From: Limivivens sp034101475
GTDB taxonomy: Bacteria; Bacillota; Clostridia; Lachnospirales; Lachnospiraceae
Length of the DNA stretch: 15,326 nucleotides
Reading direction: 5' to 3'
Assembly (NCBI GenBank): GCA_034101475.1
Contig: JAXEJQ010000001.1
Coordinates: 1-15,326 of the forward strand
The number at the start of each line of letters is the position of its first letter. The first letter of the stretch is position 1. Below the pieces are notes generated by a model, which was not told the origin of the DNA, searched no databases, and saw only the letters and a program-made list of their open reading frames with translations. Of the stretch, positions 6,866 through 13,620 are shown one piece after another. The position numbers and the translations under genes are program-made.

Positions 6866-6893
6866 CAGTTGTATTATGCACAATCTACAACTG
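6866..6893 (+). promoter_or_regulatory. Leader hairpin abutting the rpsU Shine-Dalgarno
   Basis: CAGTTGTA (6866-6873) pairs with TACAACTG (6886-6893), 8 bp around a 12-base loop. The last paired G is the first base of the GGAGGGAGG purine tract that supplies the ribosome binding site. It may position or modulate that site; autoregulation by S21 is only a guess. Confidence 0.45.
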
Positions 6894-6915
6894 GAGGGAG
6901 GTTAGGTGTGAAAGT

Positions 6916-7092
6916 ATGTCAAATGTTATCGTAAAAGAAAACGAGACACTGGACAGCGCATTACGCCGTTTCAAAAGAAACTGCGCAAAGGCTGGTATCC
7001 AGCAGGAAATTCGTAAGAGAGAACATTACGAAAAACCAAGCGTAAGACGTAAAAAGAAGTCAGAAGCTGCTCGTAAACGTAAATTTAATTAA
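6916..7092 (+). CDS. rpsU: Small ribosomal subunit protein bS21
   Basis: A 58-residue, highly basic protein beginning MSNVIVKENETLDSALRRFK and ending in an Arg/Lys-rich tail (RKKKSEAARKRKFN), the normal length and form of bacterial S21. It binds the 30S platform near the 3' end of 16S rRNA and helps mRNA base-pairing. The open frame extends upstream, but homologues start at this Met. Spacing is odd: the best GGAGG tracts (6893-6897 and 6897-6901) are 14 or more bases away, while a weaker AGG at 6904-6906 sits at normal distance. It is monocistronic or nearly so, with its own promoter upstream and a strong terminator 13 bp after its stop. Confidence 0.96.
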   Translation: MSNVIVKENETLDSALRRFKRNCAKAGIQQEIRKREHYEKPSVRRKKKSEAARKRKFN

Positions 7093-7104
7093 TATGTGCA
7101 GATG

Positions 7105-7140
7105 AAGCCCCTGGTCCGTATGTAATCAGGGGCTTTCTTT
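7105..7140 (+). terminator. Rho-independent terminator of rpsU
   Basis: AAGCCCCTG (7105-7113) pairs perfectly with CAGGGGCTT (7127-7135) across a 13-base loop, followed by a T-rich tail (TTTCTTT to 7140). The next gene's ribosome binding site begins only two bases later. Confidence 0.88.
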
Positions 7141-7155
7141 CAAGGAGGACATGCG

Positions 7156-7794
7156 ATGCCTGTGGAGCTGATGCCCTGGGGAGCGCCTGTTTACGGTACA
7201 GGGACAGATCTCTATCATCTGGTCCAGTGGTTTTTCGCCTACAGCATTCTTGGGTGGATTGTGGAATCCATCTATATGTCATTCTGTGAGAAACGATGGG
7301 TAAACAGAGGCTTCATTTTCGGACCGATCTGTCCGATTTACGGCTTCGGAGCACTCGGTGTGTATTTTCTGCTTCGCCCCTTTGTGGGAAACGTGTTTTT
7401 GCTGTATTTCTCAGGCGCTCTGCTTGCTACGGCCTTTGAATTTCTGGTGGCAAACCTGATGGAGAGACTGTTCGGAGAAGTGTGGTGGGATTACAGTGGG
7501 AAGCCCTTTAATTATCGGGGAATCATCTGTCTGGAGAGTACCCTGGCCTGGGGATTGTATACGATTGTGATGTTTTATTTTCTGCATCATGGGATCGTGT
7601 ATGTGACGGATCTGTATCCAAAACGGCTGGGTTCTTATTTGGCCTGTTTCCTGATAGGGTATTATCTGGTGGATTTTGGCATGCATGTGCTGTTTGCCAG
7701 GCATCCGGGGATTTTCCGGAAAGCAGAGCGTTTCAAAGGGGATCGATGTTCAGAACAGACCGGGTCAGCTGTTGATGGGGCTATGGAAAAATGA
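7156..7794 (+). CDS. CmpB-like (putative ABC-transporter type IV) membrane protein
   Basis: A 212-residue integral membrane protein with about five hydrophobic segments (near 15-35, 55-75, 80-100, 120-145 and 155-180). It carries the signature of the family often called ABC_trans_CmpB: a first helix YSILGWIVESIYMSF, then RGFIFGPICPIYGFGALGVY, and WDYSGKPFNYRGIICLE. Proteins of this family are common in Clostridia and often lack a linked ATPase, as here, so a transport role is unproven. The start at ATG 7156 follows AAGGAGG (7142-7148); a nearer ATG at 7151 is out of frame. The rpsU terminator ends directly before its ribosome binding site and no separate promoter is visible in that gap, so expression may depend on read-through. 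Confidence 0.82.
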   Translation: MPVELMPWGAPVYGTGTDLYHLVQWFFAYSILGWIVESIYMSFCEKRWVNRGFIFGPICPIYGFGALGVYFLLRPFVGNVFLLYFSGALLATAFEFLVANLMERLFGEVWWDYSGKPFNYRGIICLESTLAWGLYTIVMFYFLHHGIVYVTDLYPKRLGSYLACFLIGYYLVDFGMHVLFARHPGIFRKAERFKGDRCSEQTGSAVDGAMEK

Positions 7795-7824
7795 TCCGGA
7801 AAGAATCATAAACCGCTGCTGGTT

Positions 7825-7849
7825 CTATTATACATGTTTTAGATAATAG
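7825..7849 (+). promoter_or_regulatory. 7-bp inverted repeat before the first DD-carboxypeptidase
   Basis: CTATTAT (7825-7831) and ATAATAG (7843-7849) are exact reverse complements around an 11-base AT-rich centre, five bases upstream of the ribosome binding site. It could be an operator, or a leader hairpin affecting translation. No convincing -35/-10 pair was found here, although TATTAT inside the left arm resembles a -10. Confidence 0.35.
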
Positions 7850-7869
7850 GACTAAAGGCGGTATTTTTT

Positions 7870-9081
7870 ATGAAAAAACTGACGAGTCTGGTGCTGGCAG
7901 TCTGGATGGCGCTGATTCCGTGCATGCTGGCAGGAGCAGAAGGGGAGAATCTGGAGCTGGAAGCCCCCAATGCCATTTTGATGGAAGCGTCCACAGGAGC
8001 TGTTCTGTATGAAAAGGCGGCGGATGAAAAGAAAAGTCCGGCGAGTGTCACGAAGATTATGACACTTCTGCTGATTTTTGAAGCACTGGAGGAGGGCAGA
8101 ATCCAACTCACTGATGAGGTGGTTACCAGCGCCCACGCCAAGTCCATGGGAGGATCCCAGGTATTTCTGGAGGAAGGGGAAAAGCAGTCGGTGGAAACAC
8201 TGATCAAATGTATTGTGGTGGCTTCCGGAAATGACGCGGCTGTGGCCATGGCAGAGCATCTGGCCGGGACAGATACGGAATTTGTAGCCAGGATGAATGA
8301 GAAAGCAAAAAATCTGGGCATGGAAAATACCCATTTCGTAGACTGCTGCGGCCTGACGGATGACGATCAGCATTATACCTCGGCCAGAGACATTGGGATT
8401 ATGACCAGGGAGCTTATTACACGTTTCCCGGAAATTTATGAATATTCCACGATCTGGATGGAGAATATTACCCATGTCACCAGACAGGGAACCAGTGAAT
8501 TCGGTCTGACAAACACCAACAAGCTGCTGAGGAGCTTTGAAGGATGCCTGGGACTGAAAACGGGAAGCACCAGCAAAGCAAAATACTGTCTGTCTGCCAC
8601 AGCAAGGAGAAACGGGATTGAACTGATTGCGGTGGTGCTGGCGGCACCGGATTCCAAAACACGATTTGCCAATGCGGCATCCCTTTTAAATTATGGATTT
8701 GGAAAATGCCGGATGTATACGGATGAAAATGCCCAGGCGCCGTCGGATGTGCCGGTATCCAGAGGAGTTCGGGATCAGGTGTCCTGCAGGTTTGAGGGGC
8801 CTTTCCGGTATCTGGACACCGAGAGCCGGGATTTGAGCTCGGTGGAAAAGGAAATCCGCATGGAGGAAAGGGTTCGGGCGCCCATTGTCGAGGGAGATGT
8901 GCTGGGCGAAGCAATCTACCGCCTGAATGGAAAGGAACTGGGACGGGTGAACATTCTGGCGGCGGAAAACGTGGAGGAGGCAGATTTTCTGCATTATCTG
9001 AAAAAAGCATGGGACAGGTGCCGGCAGATGTGTTATGATAGGTCACAGAAAATAAATTCGGAAGAAGCAGGTGAGATATGA
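7870..9081 (+). CDS. D-alanyl-D-alanine carboxypeptidase (low-molecular-weight PBP), first copy
   Basis: A 403-residue peptidase of the S11 family that trims the terminal D-Ala from peptidoglycan stem peptides. A signal peptide (KK, then a hydrophobic core to about residue 23, ending near AGAEG) exports it. The catalytic motifs are complete: S59-V-T-K62 (nucleophile S59), S119-G-N121, and K230-T-G232. The PBP5-like C-terminal beta domain follows at about 290-360. The last 40 residues (HYLKKAWDRCRQMCYDRS...) could form an amphipathic membrane-binding helix. The start is ATG 7870 with AAAGGCGG 7 bases before it. Its stop overlaps the phosphoesterase start (ATGA), implying translational coupling. 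The SGN form resembles the DacF/DacA group; the subfamily is not certain. Confidence 0.92.
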   Translation: MKKLTSLVLAVWMALIPCMLAGAEGENLELEAPNAILMEASTGAVLYEKAADEKKSPASVTKIMTLLLIFEALEEGRIQLTDEVVTSAHAKSMGGSQVFLEEGEKQSVETLIKCIVVASGNDAAVAMAEHLAGTDTEFVARMNEKAKNLGMENTHFVDCCGLTDDDQHYTSARDIGIMTRELITRFPEIYEYSTIWMENITHVTRQGTSEFGLTNTNKLLRSFEGCLGLKTGSTSKAKYCLSATARRNGIELIAVVLAAPDSKTRFANAASLLNYGFGKCRMYTDENAQAPSDVPVSRGVRDQVSCRFEGPFRYLDTESRDLSSVEKEIRMEERVRAPIVEGDVLGEAIYRLNGKELGRVNILAAENVEEADFLHYLKKAWDRCRQMCYDRSQKINSEEAGEI

Positions 9082-9866
9082 AGAAATTTGTTGTCCGGAA
9101 TTACCGGATACCGATCGATCGGGATCGTTTTCCGGGCTGCGGCCCGGTGACTATCCTGCTGCTGAGTGATCTTCACGGCGCCTTTTACGGTCAGGATCAG
9201 GAGCTTCTGACTGCGGAGATTCGGAGGCAGAAGCCGGATCTGATCATCGGTGCCGGAGATCTGGTTACGCTGGGAGATTCTGCGGAGGCGGCGTGTACGC
9301 TGATCGGCAGGCTGGCCGGAGACTATCCGGTTTATTGCGCCAACGGGAATCACGAGAGCAAAATGCGGGAATGCAGGGAGGAACGGGAGCGCTATCTGGC
9401 TTACCAGAAGGAGCTGGTGCGCTGCGGCGCAAAAGTGCTGTCTAATAAAAAGGAACGCCTGTCCGTTCACGGACTTCCTATGGAGATTGCCGGACTGGAA
9501 ATCGGTCTGCAGCATTATCGGAGAATCGGGGCCCCAAAAGTGACGGACGGGGAGATGCTCCGCCTTCTGCGCAGACCCTCCCCGCAGGTTTACAGCCTGC
9601 TGATTGCCCATAATCCCGCGGATTTTCCGGTATATGCCGGGTGGGGGGCAGATCTGGTATTATCAGGCCATATGCATGGAGGCTATATCCGTCTGCCCCT
9701 TGTGGGTGGTGTGATCAGCCCTCAGATGCATCCTTTTCCCAAATATGACAGAGGACAGTTTCAGCGAGGGAAAAGTCAGATGATTGTCAGCGCGGGGATC
9801 GGGGATCATGATGTGTGCTTCCGTTTTCTGAATTCCAGAGAGCTTCCGGTGATAAAACTGATGTGA
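9078..9866 (+). CDS. Calcineurin-like metallophosphoesterase (YkuE-like)
   Basis: A 262-residue phosphoesterase with the full two-metal motif set: D31-L-H33 (SDLHG), G60-D61, G-N91-H92-E, H178 (IAHNP) and G-H198-M-H200-GG. This pattern matches the YkuE/YaeI-like branch, whose members act on phosphate esters including lipids such as UDP-diacylglucosamine relatives, but its substrate here is unknown. No signal peptide or long hydrophobic helix is seen, so it is probably cytosolic or peripheral; relatives often have an N-terminal membrane helix, absent here. It starts within the stop of the carboxypeptidase (4-bp overlap), with AGCAGGTGAG just upstream, and probably shares its transcript, suggesting an envelope-related job. 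Confidence 0.88.
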   Translation: MKKFVVRNYRIPIDRDRFPGCGPVTILLLSDLHGAFYGQDQELLTAEIRRQKPDLIIGAGDLVTLGDSAEAACTLIGRLAGDYPVYCANGNHESKMRECREERERYLAYQKELVRCGAKVLSNKKERLSVHGLPMEIAGLEIGLQHYRRIGAPKVTDGEMLRLLRRPSPQVYSLLIAHNPADFPVYAGWGADLVLSGHMHGGYIRLPLVGGVISPQMHPFPKYDRGQFQRGKSQMIVSAGIGDHDVCFRFLNSRELPVIKLM

Positions 9867-9874
9867 ATGTTTGC

Positions 9875-9903
9875 TTTACAAATGCATTCGGAATGAGTAC
9901 AAT
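9875..9903 (+). promoter_or_regulatory. Promoter of scpAB
   Basis: TTTACA (9875-9880) and TACAAT (9898-9903) are 17 bases apart, beginning 8 bases after the phosphoesterase stop. Transcription should begin near 9910, giving a leader of about 26 bases to scpA. Confidence 0.65.
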
Positions 9904-9935
9904 AAGAGCAGTACAGAAAAAGATGGAGAAAAGCA

Positions 9936-10754
9936 ATGGGGATCCCCGTAAAACTGGATGCGTTTGAAGGACCGCTGGACCTTCTGCTGCATCTGATCGA
10001 CAAGAATAAAGTTAATATTTATGATATTCCGATTGTGGAGATCACGAACCAGTATCTGGAATATATTCAGGAAATGAAACGCCAGGATCTGAATATTATG
10101 AGTGAGTTTCTGGTTATGGCAGCCACTCTTCTGGACATTAAATCCCGGATGCTTCTGCCCAAAGAGGTCAATGAGGAGGGGGAGGAGGAAGATCCCCGCC
10201 AGGAGCTGGTGGAGAAGCTTCTGGAGTACAAAATGTACAAATTCATGTCCTATGAACTGCGGGAGAAGCAGGAGGATGCGGCTCTGGCCATGTACAAGCC
10301 GGCTACCCTGCCGCCGGAGGTGGAACGGTACCGGCCGGAGGTGAAGGTATCGGAGCTTCTGAAGGATATGACGCTGCAGAAGCTCTACAGCCTGTACAAA
10401 TCCGTCATTCGCAGGCAGGAAAACCGGATAGATCCGATCCGCAGCTCCTTCGGAACTCTGGAAAAAGAAGAAGTGGATATGGATGAAACCTGGAAATTTG
10501 TGGAAGACTATATCCGGGAGCGTGGAAACTGCCGTTTTGAAGAGATTCTGACAGGCCGCCGGACGAAGATGTATACGATTATTGCCTTTCTGGTTATTCT
10601 GGAACTGATGAAGATGGGGAAAATCACCATCCGGCAGGACGCGATTTTTGATGAAATTTACATTCAGGCTGAGGATGGCCTGTGGGATGAGCGGGAGGAA
10701 GAAGCGGCTGAAGGGATCCCGGTGGAGCCGGAGAAGGAAGAAAGAGGAATGTGA
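9936..10754 (+). CDS. scpA: Segregation and condensation protein A (kleisin)
   Basis: A 272-residue kleisin that bridges SMC heads in the bacterial condensin complex and is needed for chromosome compaction and segregation. The N-terminal SMC-neck-binding region carries the hallmark KLDAFEGPLDLLLHLIDKNK and NIYDIPIVEITNQYL. The acidic central part (about 75-95, EVNEEGEEEDPRQEL) precedes the ScpB-binding segment, and the C-terminal winged helix (about 195-245, LTGRRTKMYTIIAFLVILEL) binds the SMC cap. Length is normal. The start at ATG 9936 follows GGAG (9925-9928). scpB begins only one base after its stop. The last ~25 residues are an extra acidic/basic tail (EEEAAEGIPVEPEKEERGM) of no known role. 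Confidence 0.96.
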   Translation: MGIPVKLDAFEGPLDLLLHLIDKNKVNIYDIPIVEITNQYLEYIQEMKRQDLNIMSEFLVMAATLLDIKSRMLLPKEVNEEGEEEDPRQELVEKLLEYKMYKFMSYELREKQEDAALAMYKPATLPPEVERYRPEVKVSELLKDMTLQKLYSLYKSVIRRQENRIDPIRSSFGTLEKEEVDMDETWKFVEDYIRERGNCRFEEILTGRRTKMYTIIAFLVILELMKMGKITIRQDAIFDEIYIQAEDGLWDEREEEAAEGIPVEPEKEERGM

Positions 10755-10755
10755 C

Positions 10756-11325
10756 GTGGAGATACAGAAATTAGAAGGAGCCATTGAGGCGATCCTTTTT
10801 GCCATGGGGGATTCTGTGGAAGCGGAGAAAATCGCGAAGGCCATCGATCATGATGTGGATACGACAGTGAAGCTGATCCACAATATGATGGACAAATATC
10901 AGAGTGAGGACCGGGGAATCCGGATTATCGAGCTGGAAAATGCGTTTCAGCTCTGTACCAAGACAGAATATTATGATTATCTGATTAAGGTGGCAAAGCA
11001 GCCGAGAAAGCTGTCTCTCAGTGATGTTGCCATGGAAACTCTGTCCATCATTGCCTATAAACAGCCCATTACCAAGTCGGAGATCGAAAAAATCCGCGGA
11101 GTAAAAAGTGACCACGCCATCAACAAGCTGATTGAATACAACCTGGTTACAGAGCTGGGCCGTATGGATGCACCCGGAAGGCCGATTCTTCTGGGAACCA
11201 CAGAGGAGTTCCTTCGGAATTTCGGCGTTCAGTCCCTGGAAGATCTTCCGGCCATCAGTCCGGTTCAGGTGGAGGATTTTAAAGCTCAGGCAGAAGAAGA
11301 GGTTCAGCTGAAACTAAACATATAG
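10756..11325 (+). CDS. scpB: Segregation and condensation protein B
   Basis: A 189-residue partner of ScpA; a dimer of ScpB embraces the kleisin centre and stabilises the SMC complex. Two winged-helix domains are visible: the first from EGAIEAILFAMGDSVEAEKI (about 7-85), the second with the family's best-known motif LSDVAMETLSIIAYKQPITK and GRPILLGTT (about 90-165). The start is GTG 10756, one base after the scpA stop, because this gives the usual MEIQKLEGAIEAILF beginning and normal family length; the frame remains open further upstream inside scpA but that is a shadow. AAGAGGA at 10742-10748, inside scpA, serves as ribosome binding site, so the two genes are translationally coupled. Confidence 0.95.
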   Translation: MEIQKLEGAIEAILFAMGDSVEAEKIAKAIDHDVDTTVKLIHNMMDKYQSEDRGIRIIELENAFQLCTKTEYYDYLIKVAKQPRKLSLSDVAMETLSIIAYKQPITKSEIEKIRGVKSDHAINKLIEYNLVTELGRMDAPGRPILLGTTEEFLRNFGVQSLEDLPAISPVQVEDFKAQAEEEVQLKLNI

Positions 11326-11364
11326 CCTGTTCCCGGAAAGCAGGCAGAAAAAGAGGATGAAGGT

Positions 11365-12150
11365 ATGCCGACAACCTATACACATGATATTTTTGGAAAA
11401 AATGTTTACCAGAAGCTTCCGGAGGAGCTTCAGAGCCTGATTGCCGGGCATATGACGGCGTACAGGATCGGGCTGCACGGACCGGATATTTTGTTTTATT
11501 ACAAACCCTTTTCAGAGAATAAGATAAATGAAATGGGCAGACGGCTGCACCGGGAAAAGGCTGCGGGTTTTTTTAAAGCCTGCAAGGCGCTGGTCCGCAC
11601 GGATGAGGAGACGGCGGCTTATGTCCTGGGATTTATCTGCCATTATATGCTGGACAGCACCTGTCATCCTTATATTGGGGAATATATGCGGAAAACGGGG
11701 GCAGCCCATGATGAAATCGAGACGGATCTGGACCGGGTACTGATGGAGATGACCGGCAGGGATCCCTTTTCCTATCGTCCCGGAGCCTTTATCACTGCAG
11801 GCGGAGAGCTGCCGTCCAGACTGGAAAAGGTTTTTCAGGGACAGGTGAGCGGACGGGAAATCCGGACGGCTTTGCGCTCCATGCGTTTTTATACCGGAAT
11901 TACCGTCTGCCGGACAAATCTGAAAAGATATGCGCTTCTGGAATTATTAAAGCTCCTGGGCGGTTATGATGCCATGCAGGGGCATGTGATGCGGAAAAAG
12001 CGGTGCAAGCGCTGTATCCAGAGTACTCAGGAGCTTCAGACAAGGATGCGCCTGGCGGTTCCGGAGACAGTCTGTATTCTGGAGGAATACTGGAATACCA
12101 GGTACGATGACGAGTATCTCAATGCCCGGTTTGAAAGAAATTATGAGTAA
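11365..12150 (+). CDS. Zinc-dependent phospholipase C-like protein, no signal peptide
   Basis: A 261-residue protein of the clostridial alpha-toxin/Bacillus PLC family, matching only the catalytic alpha-helical domain. Zinc-ligand candidates line up with the known order: H7, D41 (GLHGPD), H62, H93-x3-D97 (HYMLD), H101, and H115-x3-E119 (HDEIE). The H-x3-D and H-x3-E spacings equal those of alpha-toxin. Differences are important: there is no signal peptide, no Trp at the mature N-terminus (normally a ligand), and no C-terminal C2/PLAT membrane-binding domain. It is therefore probably cytosolic and not a toxin; the substrate is unknown. The start at ATG 11365 follows GAGGA (11353-11357). It lies 39 bp after scpB and may be co-transcribed with it. 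Confidence 0.83.
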   Translation: MPTTYTHDIFGKNVYQKLPEELQSLIAGHMTAYRIGLHGPDILFYYKPFSENKINEMGRRLHREKAAGFFKACKALVRTDEETAAYVLGFICHYMLDSTCHPYIGEYMRKTGAAHDEIETDLDRVLMEMTGRDPFSYRPGAFITAGGELPSRLEKVFQGQVSGREIRTALRSMRFYTGITVCRTNLKRYALLELLKLLGGYDAMQGHVMRKKRCKRCIQSTQELQTRMRLAVPETVCILEEYWNTRYDDEYLNARFERNYE

Positions 12151-12156
12151 GTTCCG

Positions 12157-12186
12157 TTCATAACTGCTTTTACAGGCGCATATACT
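12157..12186 (+). promoter_or_regulatory. Possible weak promoter of the second DD-carboxypeptidase
   Basis: TTCATA (12157-12162) and TATACT (12181-12186) are 18 bases apart in the 75-bp gap after the PLC-like gene. The -35 matches consensus at four of six places and the -10 at five of six. No transcription terminator separates it from the preceding gene, so read-through is equally possible. Confidence 0.35.
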
Positions 12187-12225
12187 GTTTTTGTCAGACC
12201 GATTATATGACAGGGGTGCGCTTCC

Positions 12226-13419
12226 GTGAAAAAATGTTTATTAATGATTTTTGGTTTCCTTTTGTGCTTCTTTGCCGGCAGGGATGCTGCGGCGGAAAGC
12301 CCGGAAAAACCTGACAACCTTTACGCCCGGGCCGCTGTCCTGATGGATGCCGATTCCGGGCGTGTTTTATTTGATAAAAACGGAACGGAAGTCCGGGCTA
12401 TGGCCAGTACCACCAAAATCATGACCTGTATCCTGGCTCTGGAACATGCGGAACAAAGGGAGACGGTAACGGTCTCCTCCAATGCGGCCGCACAGCCAAG
12501 TGTCCATCTGGGAATGTATGCCGGGGAACAGTTCCGGCTGGGCGATCTTCTGTATTCCCTGATGCTGGAAAGTCATAATGATGCCGCGGTAGCCATCGCC
12601 GAGCATGTGGGGGGAAGCGTGGAAGGCTTTGCCGGAATGATGAATGAAAAGGCACTGGAGATCGGATGTGAAAATACTCATTTTGTGACGCCCAACGGGC
12701 TGGATGCGGAGGATGAGGGAGGGATTCATGCCACAACGGCTAGAGATCTGGCACGGATGATGCGCTACTGCATTACCCTGTCTCCTCAAAGGGAAGAATT
12801 CCTGAAGATTACGGGGACCCAGTCCCATTCCTTTTCGAATCTGGAGGGCAGCCGGAGCTTTTCCTGCTATAACCACAATGCATTCCTCACAATGATGGAC
12901 GGCGCGATCAGCGGCAAAACAGGGTATACCGCAGATGCGGGCTATTGCTATGTGGGAGCGCTGAAGCGTGGAGAACGGACGTTTATCGTGGCTTTGCTGG
13001 CCTGTGGCTGGCCCAGTCATAAAACCTACAAATGGAGCGACACGAAAAAGCTGATGGAATATGCCCTGGGAACCTATGAATACCGGGATATTCTGCAGGA
13101 GGTCCGAATCCCGGAAATCGCCGTGGAAAACGGGGCGAGCAGGGAGGGAAGCTTCGACAGGAAGGTTTATGTGCAAACAGAGCTGGAAACCCCGGAGGAA
13201 TATCGGGTTCTGCTGGGGGAGGAGGATCGGGTCACTGTCCGGACAGTGCTGCCTGATACGCTGGAGGCTCCGGTGGAGGAAGGACAGAAAATCGGAGAGG
13301 TGGATTATTATCTGAACGGGGAACAGATCTGTGTCTGTCCGGTTCTGGCAAAGGAAGGAGTTCCCGGCATTGATTTTTCCTGGTGCCTGGCTCAGGTGCT
13401 GCGCAGGTTCTGGTTTTGA
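12226..13419 (+). CDS. D-alanyl-D-alanine carboxypeptidase (low-molecular-weight PBP), second copy
   Basis: A 397-residue S11-family peptidase, paralogous to the gene at 7870. A signal peptide runs from KKCLLMIFGFLLCFFAG to about residue 24, ending AAAES. Catalytic motifs are S61-T-T-K64, S116-H-N118 and K231-T-G233. The SHN variant, in place of SGN in the first copy, and the differing C-terminus indicate an old divergence rather than a recent duplication. A PBP5-like beta domain covers about 290-370. The final residues (DFSWCLAQVLRRFWF) form a short amphipathic aromatic helix suited to membrane anchoring. The start is GTG 12226 with AGGGGTG 7 bases upstream. It is followed by a small terminator and seems to end the transcription unit. 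The subfamily (vegetative or sporulation type) cannot be decided from sequence alone. Confidence 0.91.
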   Translation: MKKCLLMIFGFLLCFFAGRDAAAESPEKPDNLYARAAVLMDADSGRVLFDKNGTEVRAMASTTKIMTCILALEHAEQRETVTVSSNAAAQPSVHLGMYAGEQFRLGDLLYSLMLESHNDAAVAIAEHVGGSVEGFAGMMNEKALEIGCENTHFVTPNGLDAEDEGGIHATTARDLARMMRYCITLSPQREEFLKITGTQSHSFSNLEGSRSFSCYNHNAFLTMMDGAISGKTGYTADAGYCYVGALKRGERTFIVALLACGWPSHKTYKWSDTKKLMEYALGTYEYRDILQEVRIPEIAVENGASREGSFDRKVYVQTELETPEEYRVLLGEEDRVTVRTVLPDTLEAPVEEGQKIGEVDYYLNGEQICVCPVLAKEGVPGIDFSWCLAQVLRRFWF

Positions 13420-13421
13420 AC

Positions 13422-13442
13422 AGAGCCTGGGCGGCTTTTTTT
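13422..13442 (+). terminator. Short intrinsic terminator after the second carboxypeptidase
   Basis: AGAGCC (13422-13427) pairs with GGCTTT (13433-13438), with one G-U, around a five-base loop, and a run of seven T residues spans 13436-13442. The stem is short, so efficiency may be moderate. Confidence 0.55.
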
Positions 13443-13533
13443 GTGTTTCTGACAAAATGAGACGGAAGTGTTGAAATTACGACAGAGACCGAAAAAAATC
13501 ATGAAGTTTTTGTTAAGGAATAGACAAAAAGAC

Positions 13534-13562
13534 TTGCTATTTTTGGAGAAATTCGGTACAAT
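13534..13562 (+). promoter_or_regulatory. Promoter of the carboxyltransferase operon
   Basis: TTGCTA (13534-13539) and TACAAT (13557-13562) are separated by 17 bases. Transcription should begin near 13569, giving a leader of about 52 bases. The region from 13443 to 13533 is AT-rich and holds no other recognisable element. Confidence 0.7.
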
Positions 13563-13565
13563 TAA

Positions 13566-13593
13566 AATCGGCAGAAAATTTCATTGAAATTTT
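13566..13593 (+). promoter_or_regulatory. Palindromic operator candidate, overlapping a CodY-like box
   Basis: AAAATTTCA (13575-13583) and TGAAATTTT (13585-13593) are perfect inverted repeats with one base between them, lying at about +6 to +24 of the predicted transcript, where a repressor would block initiation. In addition 13566-13580 agrees at 12 of 15 places with the CodY consensus AATTTTCWGAAAATT. Both readings are plausible and they overlap by 6 bases; AT-rich sequence makes chance matches more likely. Confidence 0.5.
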
Positions 13594-13620
13594 AATAAAG
13601 ATACAAATGGAGGGCTAAGA

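Noticed and set aside
6369..6883. Two antisense ORFs that share a repeated peptide
   Set aside because: The shared peptide is just the translation of the 69-bp DNA repeat; neither ORF has a ribosome binding site, so the repeat is DNA-level, not protein-level.
11322..11345. Hairpin GCCTG/CAGGC after scpB as a terminator
   Set aside because: The stem is five bp with a large loop and is followed by A-rich, not T-rich, sequence.
12367..13455. 362-residue antisense ORF opposite the second carboxypeptidase
   Set aside because: Shadow of a gene with intact catalytic motifs; no independent start signals.
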